DNA of 64,000 nt from CBDCNH01 sp965219015 (GTDB taxonomy: Bacteria > Pseudomonadota > Alphaproteobacteria > Rhodobacterales > Rhodobacteraceae). Every line of letters begins with the position of its first letter. Position 1 is the first letter of the stretch. The stretch is taken from positions 372,001 through 436,000 of the forward strand of contig CBDCNH010000005.1 in the NCBI GenBank assembly GCA_965219015.1, in the 5' to 3' direction. A model generated the notes under the pieces. The model saw only the letters and a program-made list of their open reading frames with translations. It was not told where the DNA came from and searched no databases. Positions 26,961 to 34,695 of the stretch are shown here, in pieces. Made by a program: the position numbers and the translations under genes.

Positions 26961-27051
26961 CCCCTTCGCCTGCCTCCCTTCAAGCCCGCGTGACTCACAG
27001 CGCCGCGATGTACGCCCATCACAGTCGGGTCAGAGGTCGGGGCCGGGGGTC

Positions 27052-28254
27052 TCAGATGCCGGCGAGAAGGCTTCGGAGCGTGCCGTCGAGGGCGAGCCGA
27101 ACTCGGTCCACGTAGGCGGTGAAGTCGGTGAGCGCCGGGGCGAGTGCCGGCACCTGCGCCGCGATGACGGGCGCGAAGCTGTAGACGAGCAGCAGGAGTG
27201 CCGCCGCGACAAGGACGATGCCGAAGCCGAACCGGAACGCGCCGCCGCGCCGTCGGCGTGGTGTGGGAAGCGGCTCGGAGGGCACCGAGCGCATCGGGTG
27301 GGTCTCCACCCCGTAGCGGCTGGCGGGCATATCGGCGGGCCGCGCGGAATAGGCGATCGCCGGCTGTCGCGCGGGCTCGGGCGGAGCGTCCGGCGGCGGC
27401 ATTGCAGCGCTCGCGGCACGCACCGGTGACCTTGGTGGCGGCAGCGGGTCGTCCTCGTCGTCGAACTCCGGCGACGGCGTGGGCTGGCGCGGCAGATTGG
27501 TCAGGAGCCGCGCCATCCGCTCCTGCGCGCCGCTCGCCCGCGCGCCGGTCGCCGCCGCCGGAGCGCGCGGCGTCAGGACGCGCACCGGCTCATGGCGGGT
27601 GTCGGGGCGGGCGTCGGGGCGGGCGTCGGGGTTGGGCATGACGTCCGGCTCGGGATCGAGGCGTGCCTCGGCGGCAAGCTCGGGCCGCGCGTCGGGGACG
27701 CCGTCGCGGAGGTCGGCGCCGATCCCGGAGCTATCGTCGTCCTCAGCGCGCGGCTCGTGGACGTCGGCGGGTGCCGGTTCGGCGTCCTCGTCGCGGGACA
27801 TCCCGGCGTAGCGCGGCACGTCCGGCGGCTCGGGCGCCGTCACGCCGAGCTCCGGCTCGGGTTCAGTCTCGGGCTCGGGTTCAGTCTCGGGCTCGGGTTC
27901 GGTCTCAGTCGCGGGCTCCGGCTCAGGCCGTGCCGCCTCGGCGCGACGTGCGGCGGCCTCGTAGGCGGCTTCCTCGCGCAGGATGTTGAGGACGTTCTCG
28001 TCCACCGGACGGCGGACCGGGGCGACCTCCTCCGGATGAGGCGCCGCTTCGGACTTGGGGTCCTCCGCCTGGCCGTATGCCGCGGCGTCATCGGTCTGCG
28101 GCGCCCGGACGGGGCTCGCGCGGCCGCGTCCGCGGGCGGGCAGTTGATACCACGTGTGGCTGCAGCTCGAGCATTGCACGTCGCGGCCGCTCTGCGGGAT
28201 CGCGGTATCGGACACCTCGTAATGCGCTTCGCAATTCGGGCAGATCAGGCGCAT
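27052..28254 (-). CDS. Zinc-ribbon (MJ0042-type) membrane-anchored protein
   Basis: The 400-residue protein has an N-terminal zinc ribbon with Cys5/Cys8 and Cys28/Cys31 (CPNCEAHYEV and CSSCSHTW). A long acidic, Pro-rich linker follows, including a (PEPETE)-type repeat near residues 150-170. One transmembrane helix lies near residue 345 (FGIVLVAAALLLLVYSFAPV), with a short C-terminal tail. This architecture, divergent from ftsE-ftsX, is conserved in Rhodobacterales; the function is not established. The IS630 remnant abuts its 3' end. Confidence 0.88.
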   Translation of the reverse strand: MRLICPNCEAHYEVSDTAIPQSGRDVQCSSCSHTWYQLPARGRGRASPVRAPQTDDAAAYGQAEDPKSEAAPHPEEVAPVRRPVDENVLNILREEAAYEAAARRAEAARPEPEPATETEPEPETEPEPETEPEPELGVTAPEPPDVPRYAGMSRDEDAEPAPADVHEPRAEDDDSSGIGADLRDGVPDARPELAAEARLDPEPDVMPNPDARPDARPDTRHEPVRVLTPRAPAAATGARASGAQERMARLLTNLPRQPTPSPEFDDEDDPLPPPRSPVRAASAAMPPPDAPPEPARQPAIAYSARPADMPASRYGVETHPMRSVPSEPLPTPRRRRGGAFRFGFGIVLVAAALLLLVYSFAPVIAAQVPALAPALTDFTAYVDRVRLALDGTLRSLLAGI

Positions 28255-28395
28255 GGGCAATACCGTCGGTCGAGGACCGGCACAGCGACCGGTCCGAACG
28301 GGTGTAGCAATTCGGGCCGCGATCTCCAAGCGCTCGTGTGCCGGCGAGGCCCGGGCCGCCTTGCCTTGGCGCCAACCCCGGACTAGGGCACGCGC

Positions 28396-29073
28396 ATGGG
28401 CGTGATCGACTTCGCGGACGTGGGCTTCGACTATGGCGGTCCGCCGCTCTTCGCCGGCGTCAGCCTGTCGCTGGCGCCCGGGTCGTTCCATTTCCTGACC
28501 GGCCCCTCGGGGGCGGGCAAGTCAACCGTGGTGCGGCTCTGCACGGCTGCGATCCGCCCCTCCCTCGGTACCGTGCAGATCTTCGAGCGCGACGTGGCGG
28601 GGCTCTCGCGCGACGAGGCGGCGCGGCTCCGGCGCCGCATCGGCGCGGTGCATCAGGACTGCCGGTTCCTCGATCACCTGAGCGTTGCCGAGAACGTCGC
28701 GCTGCCGCTCGTCGTCTCGGGACAGGCGGAGGACGCGACGGCGCTCGGCGACCTCCTCGGCTGGGTCGGGCTGGCGCAGCGCCGCGAGGCGAAGCCCGCC
28801 GAACTCTCCGGCGGCGAGCGGCAGCGGGCGGCGCTGGCGCGCGCGGTGATCCTCGCGCCCGACCTCATCCTCGCCGACGAGCCGACCGGCAATCTCGACT
28901 GGGACATGTCGGTGCGGGTGATGTCGCTGCTCGTGGAGCTGAACCGGATGGGGCGCACCGTGCTCGTGGCCACGCACGACCTCGCGCTCATCCGCTGGGC
29001 CAAGGCGCAGACCGCGGTGCGCGTGCTCCGCATCAAGGACCGCGCGATCAAGCTCGCCGCGGCGGATCTGTGA
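28396..29073 (+). CDS. ftsE: Cell division ATP-binding protein FtsE
   Basis: The 225-residue ABC ATPase has Walker A GPSGAGKST at 36-44, signature LSGGE at 137-141 and Walker B LILADE at 157-162, followed by PTGNLD and the switch His in ATHD. The Q-loop is QDCR (VHQDCRFLDHLSV), typical of FtsE. With FtsX it forms the complex that activates periplasmic peptidoglycan hydrolases at the septum. Its stop overlaps the ftsX start. Confidence 0.95.
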   Translation: MGVIDFADVGFDYGGPPLFAGVSLSLAPGSFHFLTGPSGAGKSTVVRLCTAAIRPSLGTVQIFERDVAGLSRDEAARLRRRIGAVHQDCRFLDHLSVAENVALPLVVSGQAEDATALGDLLGWVGLAQRREAKPAELSGGERQRAALARAVILAPDLILADEPTGNLDWDMSVRVMSLLVELNRMGRTVLVATHDLALIRWAKAQTAVRVLRIKDRAIKLAAADL

Positions 29074-29984
29074 TGCGTCGCGACGTCTCGCCGACGCGGA
29101 TGCCTGCCGGGCTCGACCGGGCGCTGGCGTCGCTTCGCGACAGCGCGGTCGGGCGGACGGTGCCGCAGACCGGGAGCGCGGCGCGGCTGACGGGACTCGG
29201 CGCGGCGGCGATGGCGTTCCTTGCGGTCTTCGCGCTGGCGTTCTCGCTGGCGACGGGTCGTCTCGCGGCACGCTGGTCGGTGGCGCTGGCAGAGACGGCG
29301 ACATTGCAGGTCGCACCCGCCGACGTGGCGCGGGTGGAGACGATCCTTGGCCAGACGCCCGGCATCGCCGACGCGCGCGAGCTCACGTCCGAGGAAACGG
29401 AACGGCTCCTGGCACCCTGGCTCGGGCGCGACCTGCCGCTCGACGCGTTGCCGGTGCCGACGCTCTTCGACATCACCGAGAGCGCCGACGGGCTCGACGT
29501 GGAAGGGCTCAGGCTGCGGCTTGCGGCGGAGGTGCCGGGCGCCGTGCTCGACGATCACGGGCGCTGGCGGGCACCGCTGGCGGCGGCGGCGGGACGTCTG
29601 CGGGGGCTCGGGGTCGTCGCGGGGCTCCTCATCGCGGGGGCCACGGCGGCGATCCTGACGCTCGCCGCCGACGCCTCGCTCAGCGCCAACGGGCAGGTGA
29701 TCGACGTGCTGCGCCTCGTGGGCGCGCGCGACGTGACGATCGCGAGCGCCTTCGTGCGGCGGTTCACGCGCCGCGCCGCGGCGGGTGCGCTCGCCGGCAC
29801 GCTCCTCGGCATGGCGGCGCTCGCGGCGATCCCCGGCGCCGCCGAGCCGCCAGGTTTTCTCGCCGGGCTCGGGCTCTCGGGCGCGGGCTGGCTCTGGCCG
29901 CTCGGCATCCCGCCGCTGGTCGGGCTCCTCGCCTTCGTCGCGGTGCGCCGGACGGCGCTCAGAACGCTGCGCCGGACCGCCTGA
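29073..29984 (+). CDS. ftsX: Cell division protein FtsX
   Basis: The 303-residue permease-like protein has a first transmembrane helix near residue 45 (AAAMAFLAVFALAFSLATG). A periplasmic domain of about 110 residues begins LAETATLQVAPADVARVE. Three more helices lie in the C-terminal half (LGVVAGLLIAGATAAILTL onward), with VIDVLRLVGARDVTIASAFV typical of FtsX. It starts in TGATG overlap with ftsE and overlaps the acyltransferase start in the same way. It lacks ATPase activity and couples FtsE to the periplasm. Confidence 0.92.
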   Translation: MRRDVSPTRMPAGLDRALASLRDSAVGRTVPQTGSAARLTGLGAAAMAFLAVFALAFSLATGRLAARWSVALAETATLQVAPADVARVETILGQTPGIADARELTSEETERLLAPWLGRDLPLDALPVPTLFDITESADGLDVEGLRLRLAAEVPGAVLDDHGRWRAPLAAAAGRLRGLGVVAGLLIAGATAAILTLAADASLSANGQVIDVLRLVGARDVTIASAFVRRFTRRAAAGALAGTLLGMAALAAIPGAAEPPGFLAGLGLSGAGWLWPLGIPPLVGLLAFVAVRRTALRTLRRTA

Positions 29985-30703
29985 TGCGCTGGCTGGCGTC
30001 GCTTCTCTTCGTCGCGCAGATGTACCTCGCGATGGCGGTGCTCGCGGTCGTCTTCACGCCCTTCGCGCTCTTCACCCCGCGCGCCGCCTTCGCCGCGATG
30101 TACGCCTATTGCGCCTGGGTGCGCTGGTCGGCCCGCTGGATGATCGGGCTCGCCTCCGAGGTGCGCGGCCCGGTGCCGACGGGCGAGGTGCTGATCGCGG
30201 CCAAGCACCAGTCGTTCTTCGACATCCTCCTCCTCTTCAGCGTGCTGCCGCGGCCGAAGTTCATCATGAAGCGCGAGATCATCCGCACGCCGATCCTCGG
30301 CTGGTACGCGCTCCGCATCGGCTGCATCCCCGTCGACCGGGGCCGGCGGGGGGCGGCGATCCGGCAGATGGTCGAGGACGTGGCACGCGGCCGCGCCGAA
30401 CCGGGCCAGCTCGTGATCTACCCGCAGGGCACGCGCGTCCCGCCAGGGGTCGCGGCGCCCTACAAGCCCGGGACGGGGGTGCTTTACGCCGAGCTCGGCC
30501 AGCCCTGCGTCCCCGTCGCCACCAACGTCGGCGCGTTCTGGCCGCGTCGTGGCATCCTGCGCCGGCCAGGGCTCGCGGTGGTGGAGTTCCTGCCCGCGAT
30601 CGCTCCGGGCCAGCCGCAGGCGGCGTTCATGGCGGGGCTGGAAGCCGAGATCGAGACCGCATCGGACCGGCTTCTCGCCGAGACGCGTCCCCGGCAAGAC
30701 TGA
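29984..30703 (+). CDS. 1-acyl-sn-glycerol-3-phosphate acyltransferase family protein
   Basis: The 239-residue PlsC-type protein has a membrane helix at the N-terminus. The catalytic HX4D motif is HQSFFD near residue 75. Further motifs are the block CIPVDRGRRGAAIR near 112 and YPQGTRVPPG near 146, where Gln replaces the usual Glu of PEGTR. The family acylates lysophosphatidic acid in phospholipid synthesis. Its place directly after ftsX is conserved in Rhodobacterales. The substituted Gln may modify glycerol-phosphate binding. Confidence 0.9.
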   Translation: MRWLASLLFVAQMYLAMAVLAVVFTPFALFTPRAAFAAMYAYCAWVRWSARWMIGLASEVRGPVPTGEVLIAAKHQSFFDILLLFSVLPRPKFIMKREIIRTPILGWYALRIGCIPVDRGRRGAAIRQMVEDVARGRAEPGQLVIYPQGTRVPPGVAAPYKPGTGVLYAELGQPCVPVATNVGAFWPRRGILRRPGLAVVEFLPAIAPGQPQAAFMAGLEAEIETASDRLLAETRPRQD

Positions 30704-30740
30704 GCCGGCCGCCCGGATCGAGACCGCGGCCGGGGGGCTC

Positions 30741-30813
30741 GGGGCCTCCCGCCCCCGCGGCCCCTATCGGGTCCTTGGCGTTGGGCCGGGCGCGCCCTTC
30801 GGGCGCGAACAGG
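30741..30813. repeat. Dispersed ~73-bp GC-rich repeat, copy 1
   Basis: Starting GGGGCCTCCC and ending CGCGAACAGG, this stretch matches a second copy at 58155-58228 at roughly four bases in five. It contains a 7-bp stem (CGCGCCC at 30791-30797, GGGCGCG at 30801-30807) with loop TTC. Both copies lie in gaps just downstream of a plus-strand gene. It could be a REP-like element or act as a transcription terminator; no T-run follows the stem. Confidence 0.7.
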
Positions 30814-30895
30814 CGCGCGCGGCGCCGGCAGGCCCGGGCTTCGCGGGTCGGAACTCAAGACGACGGCGCCGGTTGTCGCCAAGGGAGGACCGAGC

Positions 30896-31162
30896 ATGGC
30901 CACATCCGAGACGACGCGCGACCACGACACCATCCGCAAATGGGCGGAGGCACGCGGCGGGAAGCCCGCGAAGGTGCAGACAAAAGGGGAGGGCGGCATC
31001 CTCCGGATCGACTTCCAAGATCCCGACGACACGCTCACGCCGATCGAATGGGACGAGTTCTTCGAGATCTTCGACGCGAGCGACCTTGCGTTCCTCTACC
31101 AGGACAAGACCGCAAGCGGCGACGAGAGCCGGTTTAACAAGTTCGTCTCCGCGGACGGGTAA
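30896..31162 (+). CDS. Small conserved protein of unknown function
   Basis: The 88-residue acidic protein contains RKWAEARGGKPAKVQTKGEG and the motif LRIDFQDPDDTLTPIEWDEF. These match a widespread small family sometimes mislabelled as 1,4-alpha-glucan branching enzyme. No catalytic residues are evident. GGGAGG lies 8 bases before the ATG. The stop is 4 bases from the convergent accA stop. The role is unknown. Confidence 0.8.
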   Translation: MATSETTRDHDTIRKWAEARGGKPAKVQTKGEGGILRIDFQDPDDTLTPIEWDEFFEIFDASDLAFLYQDKTASGDESRFNKFVSADG

Positions 31163-31166
31163 GCGG

Positions 31167-32126
31167 TCACGCCGCGAGACCTTTCGCCCCCATCGCCATG
31201 AACTTCGCGCGACGGTCCTTGACGAGCGTGTCGGGCTTCTTCGCGCCAAGATCCTTGAGCATCGTGTCGAGCGCCTTGCCGACCGCCTCCATCGTCTCGG
31301 CCGGGCCACGTTGCGCGCCGCCGACGGGCTCCTTCACGATGCGGTCGATGACGCCGAGCTTCAGGAGATCCTGCGCGGTGAGCCGCATGGCCTCCGCCGC
31401 CTCGCGCATCCGGTCCGCGTCCTTCCACAGGATCGACGCGCAGCCCTCCGGGCTGATGACCGAGTAGATGGCGTGCTCGAGCATCGCCACGCGGTTCGCG
31501 GTCGCGAAGGCCACGGCGCCGCCGGAGCCGCCCTCGCCGATCACAACGGTCACGAGCGGCACCGCAATCTCGAGGCACTTCATCGTCGCCCGCGCGATCG
31601 CCTCGGACTGGCCGCGTTCCTCGGCCCCCTTGCCGGGATAGGCGCCCGGAGTGTCGACCAGCGTGATGACCGGGAGCCCGAAGCGGTGCGCGAGGTCCAT
31701 CAGCCGGATCGCCTTGCGGTAGCCCTCGGGCCGCGCCATGCCGAAGTTGTGCTCGATGCGGGTGCGGGTGTCGTGGCCCTTCTCGTGGCCGATCACCACC
31801 ACCGGCGCGTCGCGGAACCGCGCGAGCCCGCCCATCACCGCCTCGTCGTCGGCAAAGTTTCGGTCGCCCGCAAGGGGCGTGTACTCGGTGAAGAGGGCGC
31901 CCACGTAATCCGAGCAGTGCGGCCGGTCCGGGTGCCGCGCGACCTGGCACTTCCGCCAGGGGTCGAGCGTCTTGTAGAGATCCTTCAGCATCCCCTCGGC
32001 CTTGCGGTCGAGCCCAGCGGCTTCCTTCTCCACGTCCATCTCGGCGTTCGAGCGCGCGAGCGCGCGCAGCTCCTCCGCCTTGCCCTCGATCTCGGCGAGC
32101 GGTTTCTCGAATTCCAGGTAGTGCAT
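31167..32126 (-). CDS. accA: Acetyl-CoA carboxylase carboxyltransferase subunit alpha
   Basis: The 319-residue subunit transfers the carboxyl group from biotin to acetyl-CoA in the first step of fatty acid synthesis, together with AccD. Family blocks are LEFEKPLAEIEGKAEELR at the N-terminus, VDTPGAYPGKGAEERGQSEA, and the oxyanion-forming GEGGSGGAVAFA followed by YSVISPEGCASILWKD. The ATG at 32126 gives the standard MHYLEFEKP start. Confidence 0.97.
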   Translation of the reverse strand: MHYLEFEKPLAEIEGKAEELRALARSNAEMDVEKEAAGLDRKAEGMLKDLYKTLDPWRKCQVARHPDRPHCSDYVGALFTEYTPLAGDRNFADDEAVMGGLARFRDAPVVVIGHEKGHDTRTRIEHNFGMARPEGYRKAIRLMDLAHRFGLPVITLVDTPGAYPGKGAEERGQSEAIARATMKCLEIAVPLVTVVIGEGGSGGAVAFATANRVAMLEHAIYSVISPEGCASILWKDADRMREAAEAMRLTAQDLLKLGVIDRIVKEPVGGAQRGPAETMEAVGKALDTMLKDLGAKKPDTLVKDRRAKFMAMGAKGLAA

Positions 32127-32274
32127 CTGCCGTCGGCTCACCGGGTGCGTCCCACGGGCGCACATATGGCCGGCGGGGCGCCGGTTTGCAATCCGGGGAG
32201 CCGCCGGCGCATAAGCCGCGGGACATTCCACGCGCGAGCGGGCAGACTTTCCCCCAACCGATCCGAGGCCTCCG

Positions 32275-33294
32275 ATGATCCCTACGCCTTACCTCCTCTT
32301 CCTCGGCGACGCCGCCGATCCGCTCGCCGCGAAGGTCGCGCAGGGCATCCGCGACTGGCGGCCCGAGTACGCGCTCGGGCAGTTGCGGATGGAGGGCTGC
32401 AACGCCGACATGAAGCTGCCGGACATGACGCTCGCCGAAGCGCACGACGCGGGCGCGCGGACGCTCGTGGTGGGCGTCGCGAACCGCGGCGGGGTGATCT
32501 CCAAGGCCTGGGTCGCGGTGCTGGTCGAGGCGCTGGAGGCGGGCTTCGACGTGGCGAGCGGGCTCCACAACCTGCTGCGCGACGAGCCCGAGCTCGTCGC
32601 GGCGGCGGAGCGCTGCGGCCGGTCGCTCCACGACGTGCGCGTGCCCGCCGAGGATTATCCCATCGCCAACGGCAAGCGGCGCGCCGGCAAACGCTGCCTC
32701 GCCATCGGCACGGACTGCTCGGTCGGCAAGATGTACACCGCGATGGCGATGGACCGCGAGATGCGCGCGCGCGGCATGGCCTCCACGTTCCGCGCCACGG
32801 GGCAGACCGGCATCCTCATCACCGGGGACGGGGTGCCGCTCGACGCCGTGGTGGCCGACTTCATGGCGGGAGCGGTCGAATGGCTGACACCCGACAACGA
32901 CCCCGAGCACTGGGATCTGATCGAGGGCCAGGGCTCGCTCTTCCACGTGAGCTACTCCGGCGTGACGCTGGCGCTGATCCACGGCGGCCAGCCCGACGCG
33001 CTGATCCTCTGCCACGAGCCGACGCGGCGGCACATGCGCGGGCTGCCGGACTACGAGTTGCCGACGCTGGCCGAGGTGCGCGACATGGGACTGGCGCTCG
33101 CGCACGTCGCGAACCCCGCCTGCGCGGTCGTCGGCATCTCGATCAACACGCAGCACCTGTCGGACGAGGAGGCCACCGAATACCTCGCCGAGGTCGAGGC
33201 GGAGATGGGGCTGCCGGCCGTGGATCCGTTCCGGCACGGCGCGGGCCGGCTGGTCGACGCGCTCATCGGCGAGCCGCATGGCGACGGCAACTGA
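32275..33294 (+). CDS. dgcN: DUF1611 protein, DgcN-type N-acetyltransferase
   Basis: The 339-residue DUF1611 protein has a P-loop-like GTDCSVGKMYTAMAM motif near residue 143 and LIEGQGSLFHVSYSGVTLAL near 220. In other bacteria the DUF1611 protein DgcN and the enolase-superfamily DgcA together convert D-glutamate to L-glutamate through N-acetylated intermediates. The same pair occurs here in that order with a 17-base overlap. Assignment rests on family and context. Confidence 0.82.
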   Translation: MIPTPYLLFLGDAADPLAAKVAQGIRDWRPEYALGQLRMEGCNADMKLPDMTLAEAHDAGARTLVVGVANRGGVISKAWVAVLVEALEAGFDVASGLHNLLRDEPELVAAAERCGRSLHDVRVPAEDYPIANGKRRAGKRCLAIGTDCSVGKMYTAMAMDREMRARGMASTFRATGQTGILITGDGVPLDAVVADFMAGAVEWLTPDNDPEHWDLIEGQGSLFHVSYSGVTLALIHGGQPDALILCHEPTRRHMRGLPDYELPTLAEVRDMGLALAHVANPACAVVGISINTQHLSDEEATEYLAEVEAEMGLPAVDPFRHGAGRLVDALIGEPHGDGN

Positions 33295-34261
33295 GGTGCG
33301 CCTCGCCGTCACGCCCGACACGTTCCGCCTCCGCGAGGCGTTCACCATCAGCCGCGGCTCGCGCACCGAGGCGCGCGTGCTGACCGTGCGGATCGAGGAC
33401 GGCGGCCACGAGGGGCGCGGCGAGTGCGTGCCCTACGCGCGCTACGGCGAGAGCCTCGAGAGCGTCACGGCCGCGATCGAGGGGCTGGTGCTGCCCTTGG
33501 ACCGCGCGGCGCTGCAGGACGCGCTTCCGGCAGGGGCCGCGCGCAACGCGGTCGATTGCGCGCTCTGGGATCTCGAGGCCAAGCGCGCGGGCGTGCGTGC
33601 CTGGGAGCTCGCCGGCCGCGCCGCTCCGGGGCCGGTGGTGACGGCGTTCACGCTGTCGCTCGACACCGCCGAGTCGATGCGCGCGGCCGCCGCCCGCCAC
33701 GCGCACCGCCCGATCCTGAAGATCAAGCTCGGCACGCCCGACGACATGGCGCGCCTCGCGGCGGTCCGTGCGGGCGCACCGAAGGCCCGCATCATCGTCG
33801 ATGCCAACGAGGGCTGGACCGCCGACATCTACGCCGACCTCGCTCCGCATCTGCTGCGCCTCGACGTGGCGCTGGTCGAGCAGCCGCTCCCGGCGGGCGC
33901 GGACGAGATGCTGGCCGAGATCGCGCGCCCGGTGCCGGTCTGCGCCGACGAATCCTGCCACGACCGCGCGACGCTGGCGGACCTCGCAGGCAAGTACGAC
34001 ATGGTGAACGTCAAGCTCGACAAGACCGGGGGGCTCACCGAGGCCTTCGCGCTGCGCGACCTCGCGCACGCGCAGGGCTACGGCATCATGGTCGGCTGCA
34101 TGGTCGGCTCGAGCCTCGCGATGGCGCCCGCGGTGCTGCTCGCGCAGGGCGCCGCCGTGACCGATCTCGACGGGCCGCTCCTCCTTGCCGAGGACCGCCC
34201 GACGCCGCTCCGCTACGACGACGCGGGCGCGCACCCGCCGGAGCCGGCGCTCTGGGGATGA
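33278..34261 (+). CDS. dgcA: DgcA-type N-acetyl-D-glutamate racemase (enolase superfamily)
   Basis: The 327-residue protein has the enolase-superfamily barrel of the dipeptide-epimerase group. It carries the KxK pair Lys148/Lys150 (ILKIKLG), metal ligands Asp175 (IVDANEGW), Glu201 (VEQPL) and Asp224 (CADESC), and the opposite-face base Lys249 (VKLDKTGG). It would racemise N-acetyl-D-Glu made by DgcN. A true dipeptide epimerase cannot be excluded by sequence alone, but the DgcN partner favours D-glutamate use. The stop overlaps the start of a broken NUDIX gene. Confidence 0.82.
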   Translation: MATATEVRLAVTPDTFRLREAFTISRGSRTEARVLTVRIEDGGHEGRGECVPYARYGESLESVTAAIEGLVLPLDRAALQDALPAGAARNAVDCALWDLEAKRAGVRAWELAGRAAPGPVVTAFTLSLDTAESMRAAAARHAHRPILKIKLGTPDDMARLAAVRAGAPKARIIVDANEGWTADIYADLAPHLLRLDVALVEQPLPAGADEMLAEIARPVPVCADESCHDRATLADLAGKYDMVNVKLDKTGGLTEAFALRDLAHAQGYGIMVGCMVGSSLAMAPAVLLAQGAAVTDLDGPLLLAEDRPTPLRYDDAGAHPPEPALWG

Positions 34262-34359
34262 GCGTGCGCGAGGCCCGCGTCCTGGCCGACGACTGGGCGG
34301 CGCTGACGAAGACGCGCGTCGCCTGGCGCCGGGGCGACGGCAGCTGGCGCGAGACCTAA
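34258..34359 (+). pseudogene. Truncated NUDIX hydrolase N-terminus
   Basis: From an ATG overlapping the dgcA stop, the frame gives 33 residues (REARVLADDWAALTKTRVAW, then GSWRET). These resemble the N-terminus of NudK-type NUDIX hydrolases, where RET is normally followed by Tyr-Asp-Arg-Gly-Asp-Gly. Here the codon after RET is TAA. The next codons in the same frame read DRGDGATI, as the intact family would, after which similarity fades. A single Tyr-to-stop change plus loss of the rest explains this. Confidence 0.6.
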
Positions 34360-34423
34360 GATCGGGGCGACGGTGCCACGATCTTTTCGTGCCGTCCTCC
34401 GGCAGGGTCGCGCGTGGCCGCGG

Positions 34424-34530
34424 CCGGACGGGTAACGCACGCTGGGCCGATCGGCGCTGCCCATCTGGCACGACTGCCGCTGGCTGATCCCGTAGGTCGA
34501 CTGCAGGTACATCGCAGCCTCCCAATGGGC
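34424..34530 (-). mobile_element. Fragment of an IS3-family transposase (OrfB start region)
   Basis: Read leftward, the sequence encodes YLQSTYGISQRQSCQMGSAD then RPSVRYPS. This fits the N-terminal helix-turn-helix region of IS3-type OrfB proteins (typical pattern: G-hydrophobic-SQRRAC...DRSSVRYRSRR). No downstream DDE domain is present and no clear terminal repeats are visible, so this is only a scar. It lies between the truncated NUDIX gene and the catabolic island. Confidence 0.5.
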
Positions 34531-34695
34531 GGCCTCGAGGGGCGCAGTCCAGCTCCTGCGTGAAGATCGACCCATGTTGAGCGTTGCACTCTCACTGCAG
34601 CCGGCATCTCGGATGAGCCGACGACAGCTTTTCCGCGACCGATCGGGCGTGACCTGCCGTTGTTCAGCGGCCAAGCCTCTACGCGACAGGATCGC

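Noticed and set aside
26148..27022. Several short plus- and minus-strand ORFs as new genes
   Set aside because: They are pieces of the decayed IS630 transposase read in wrong frames.
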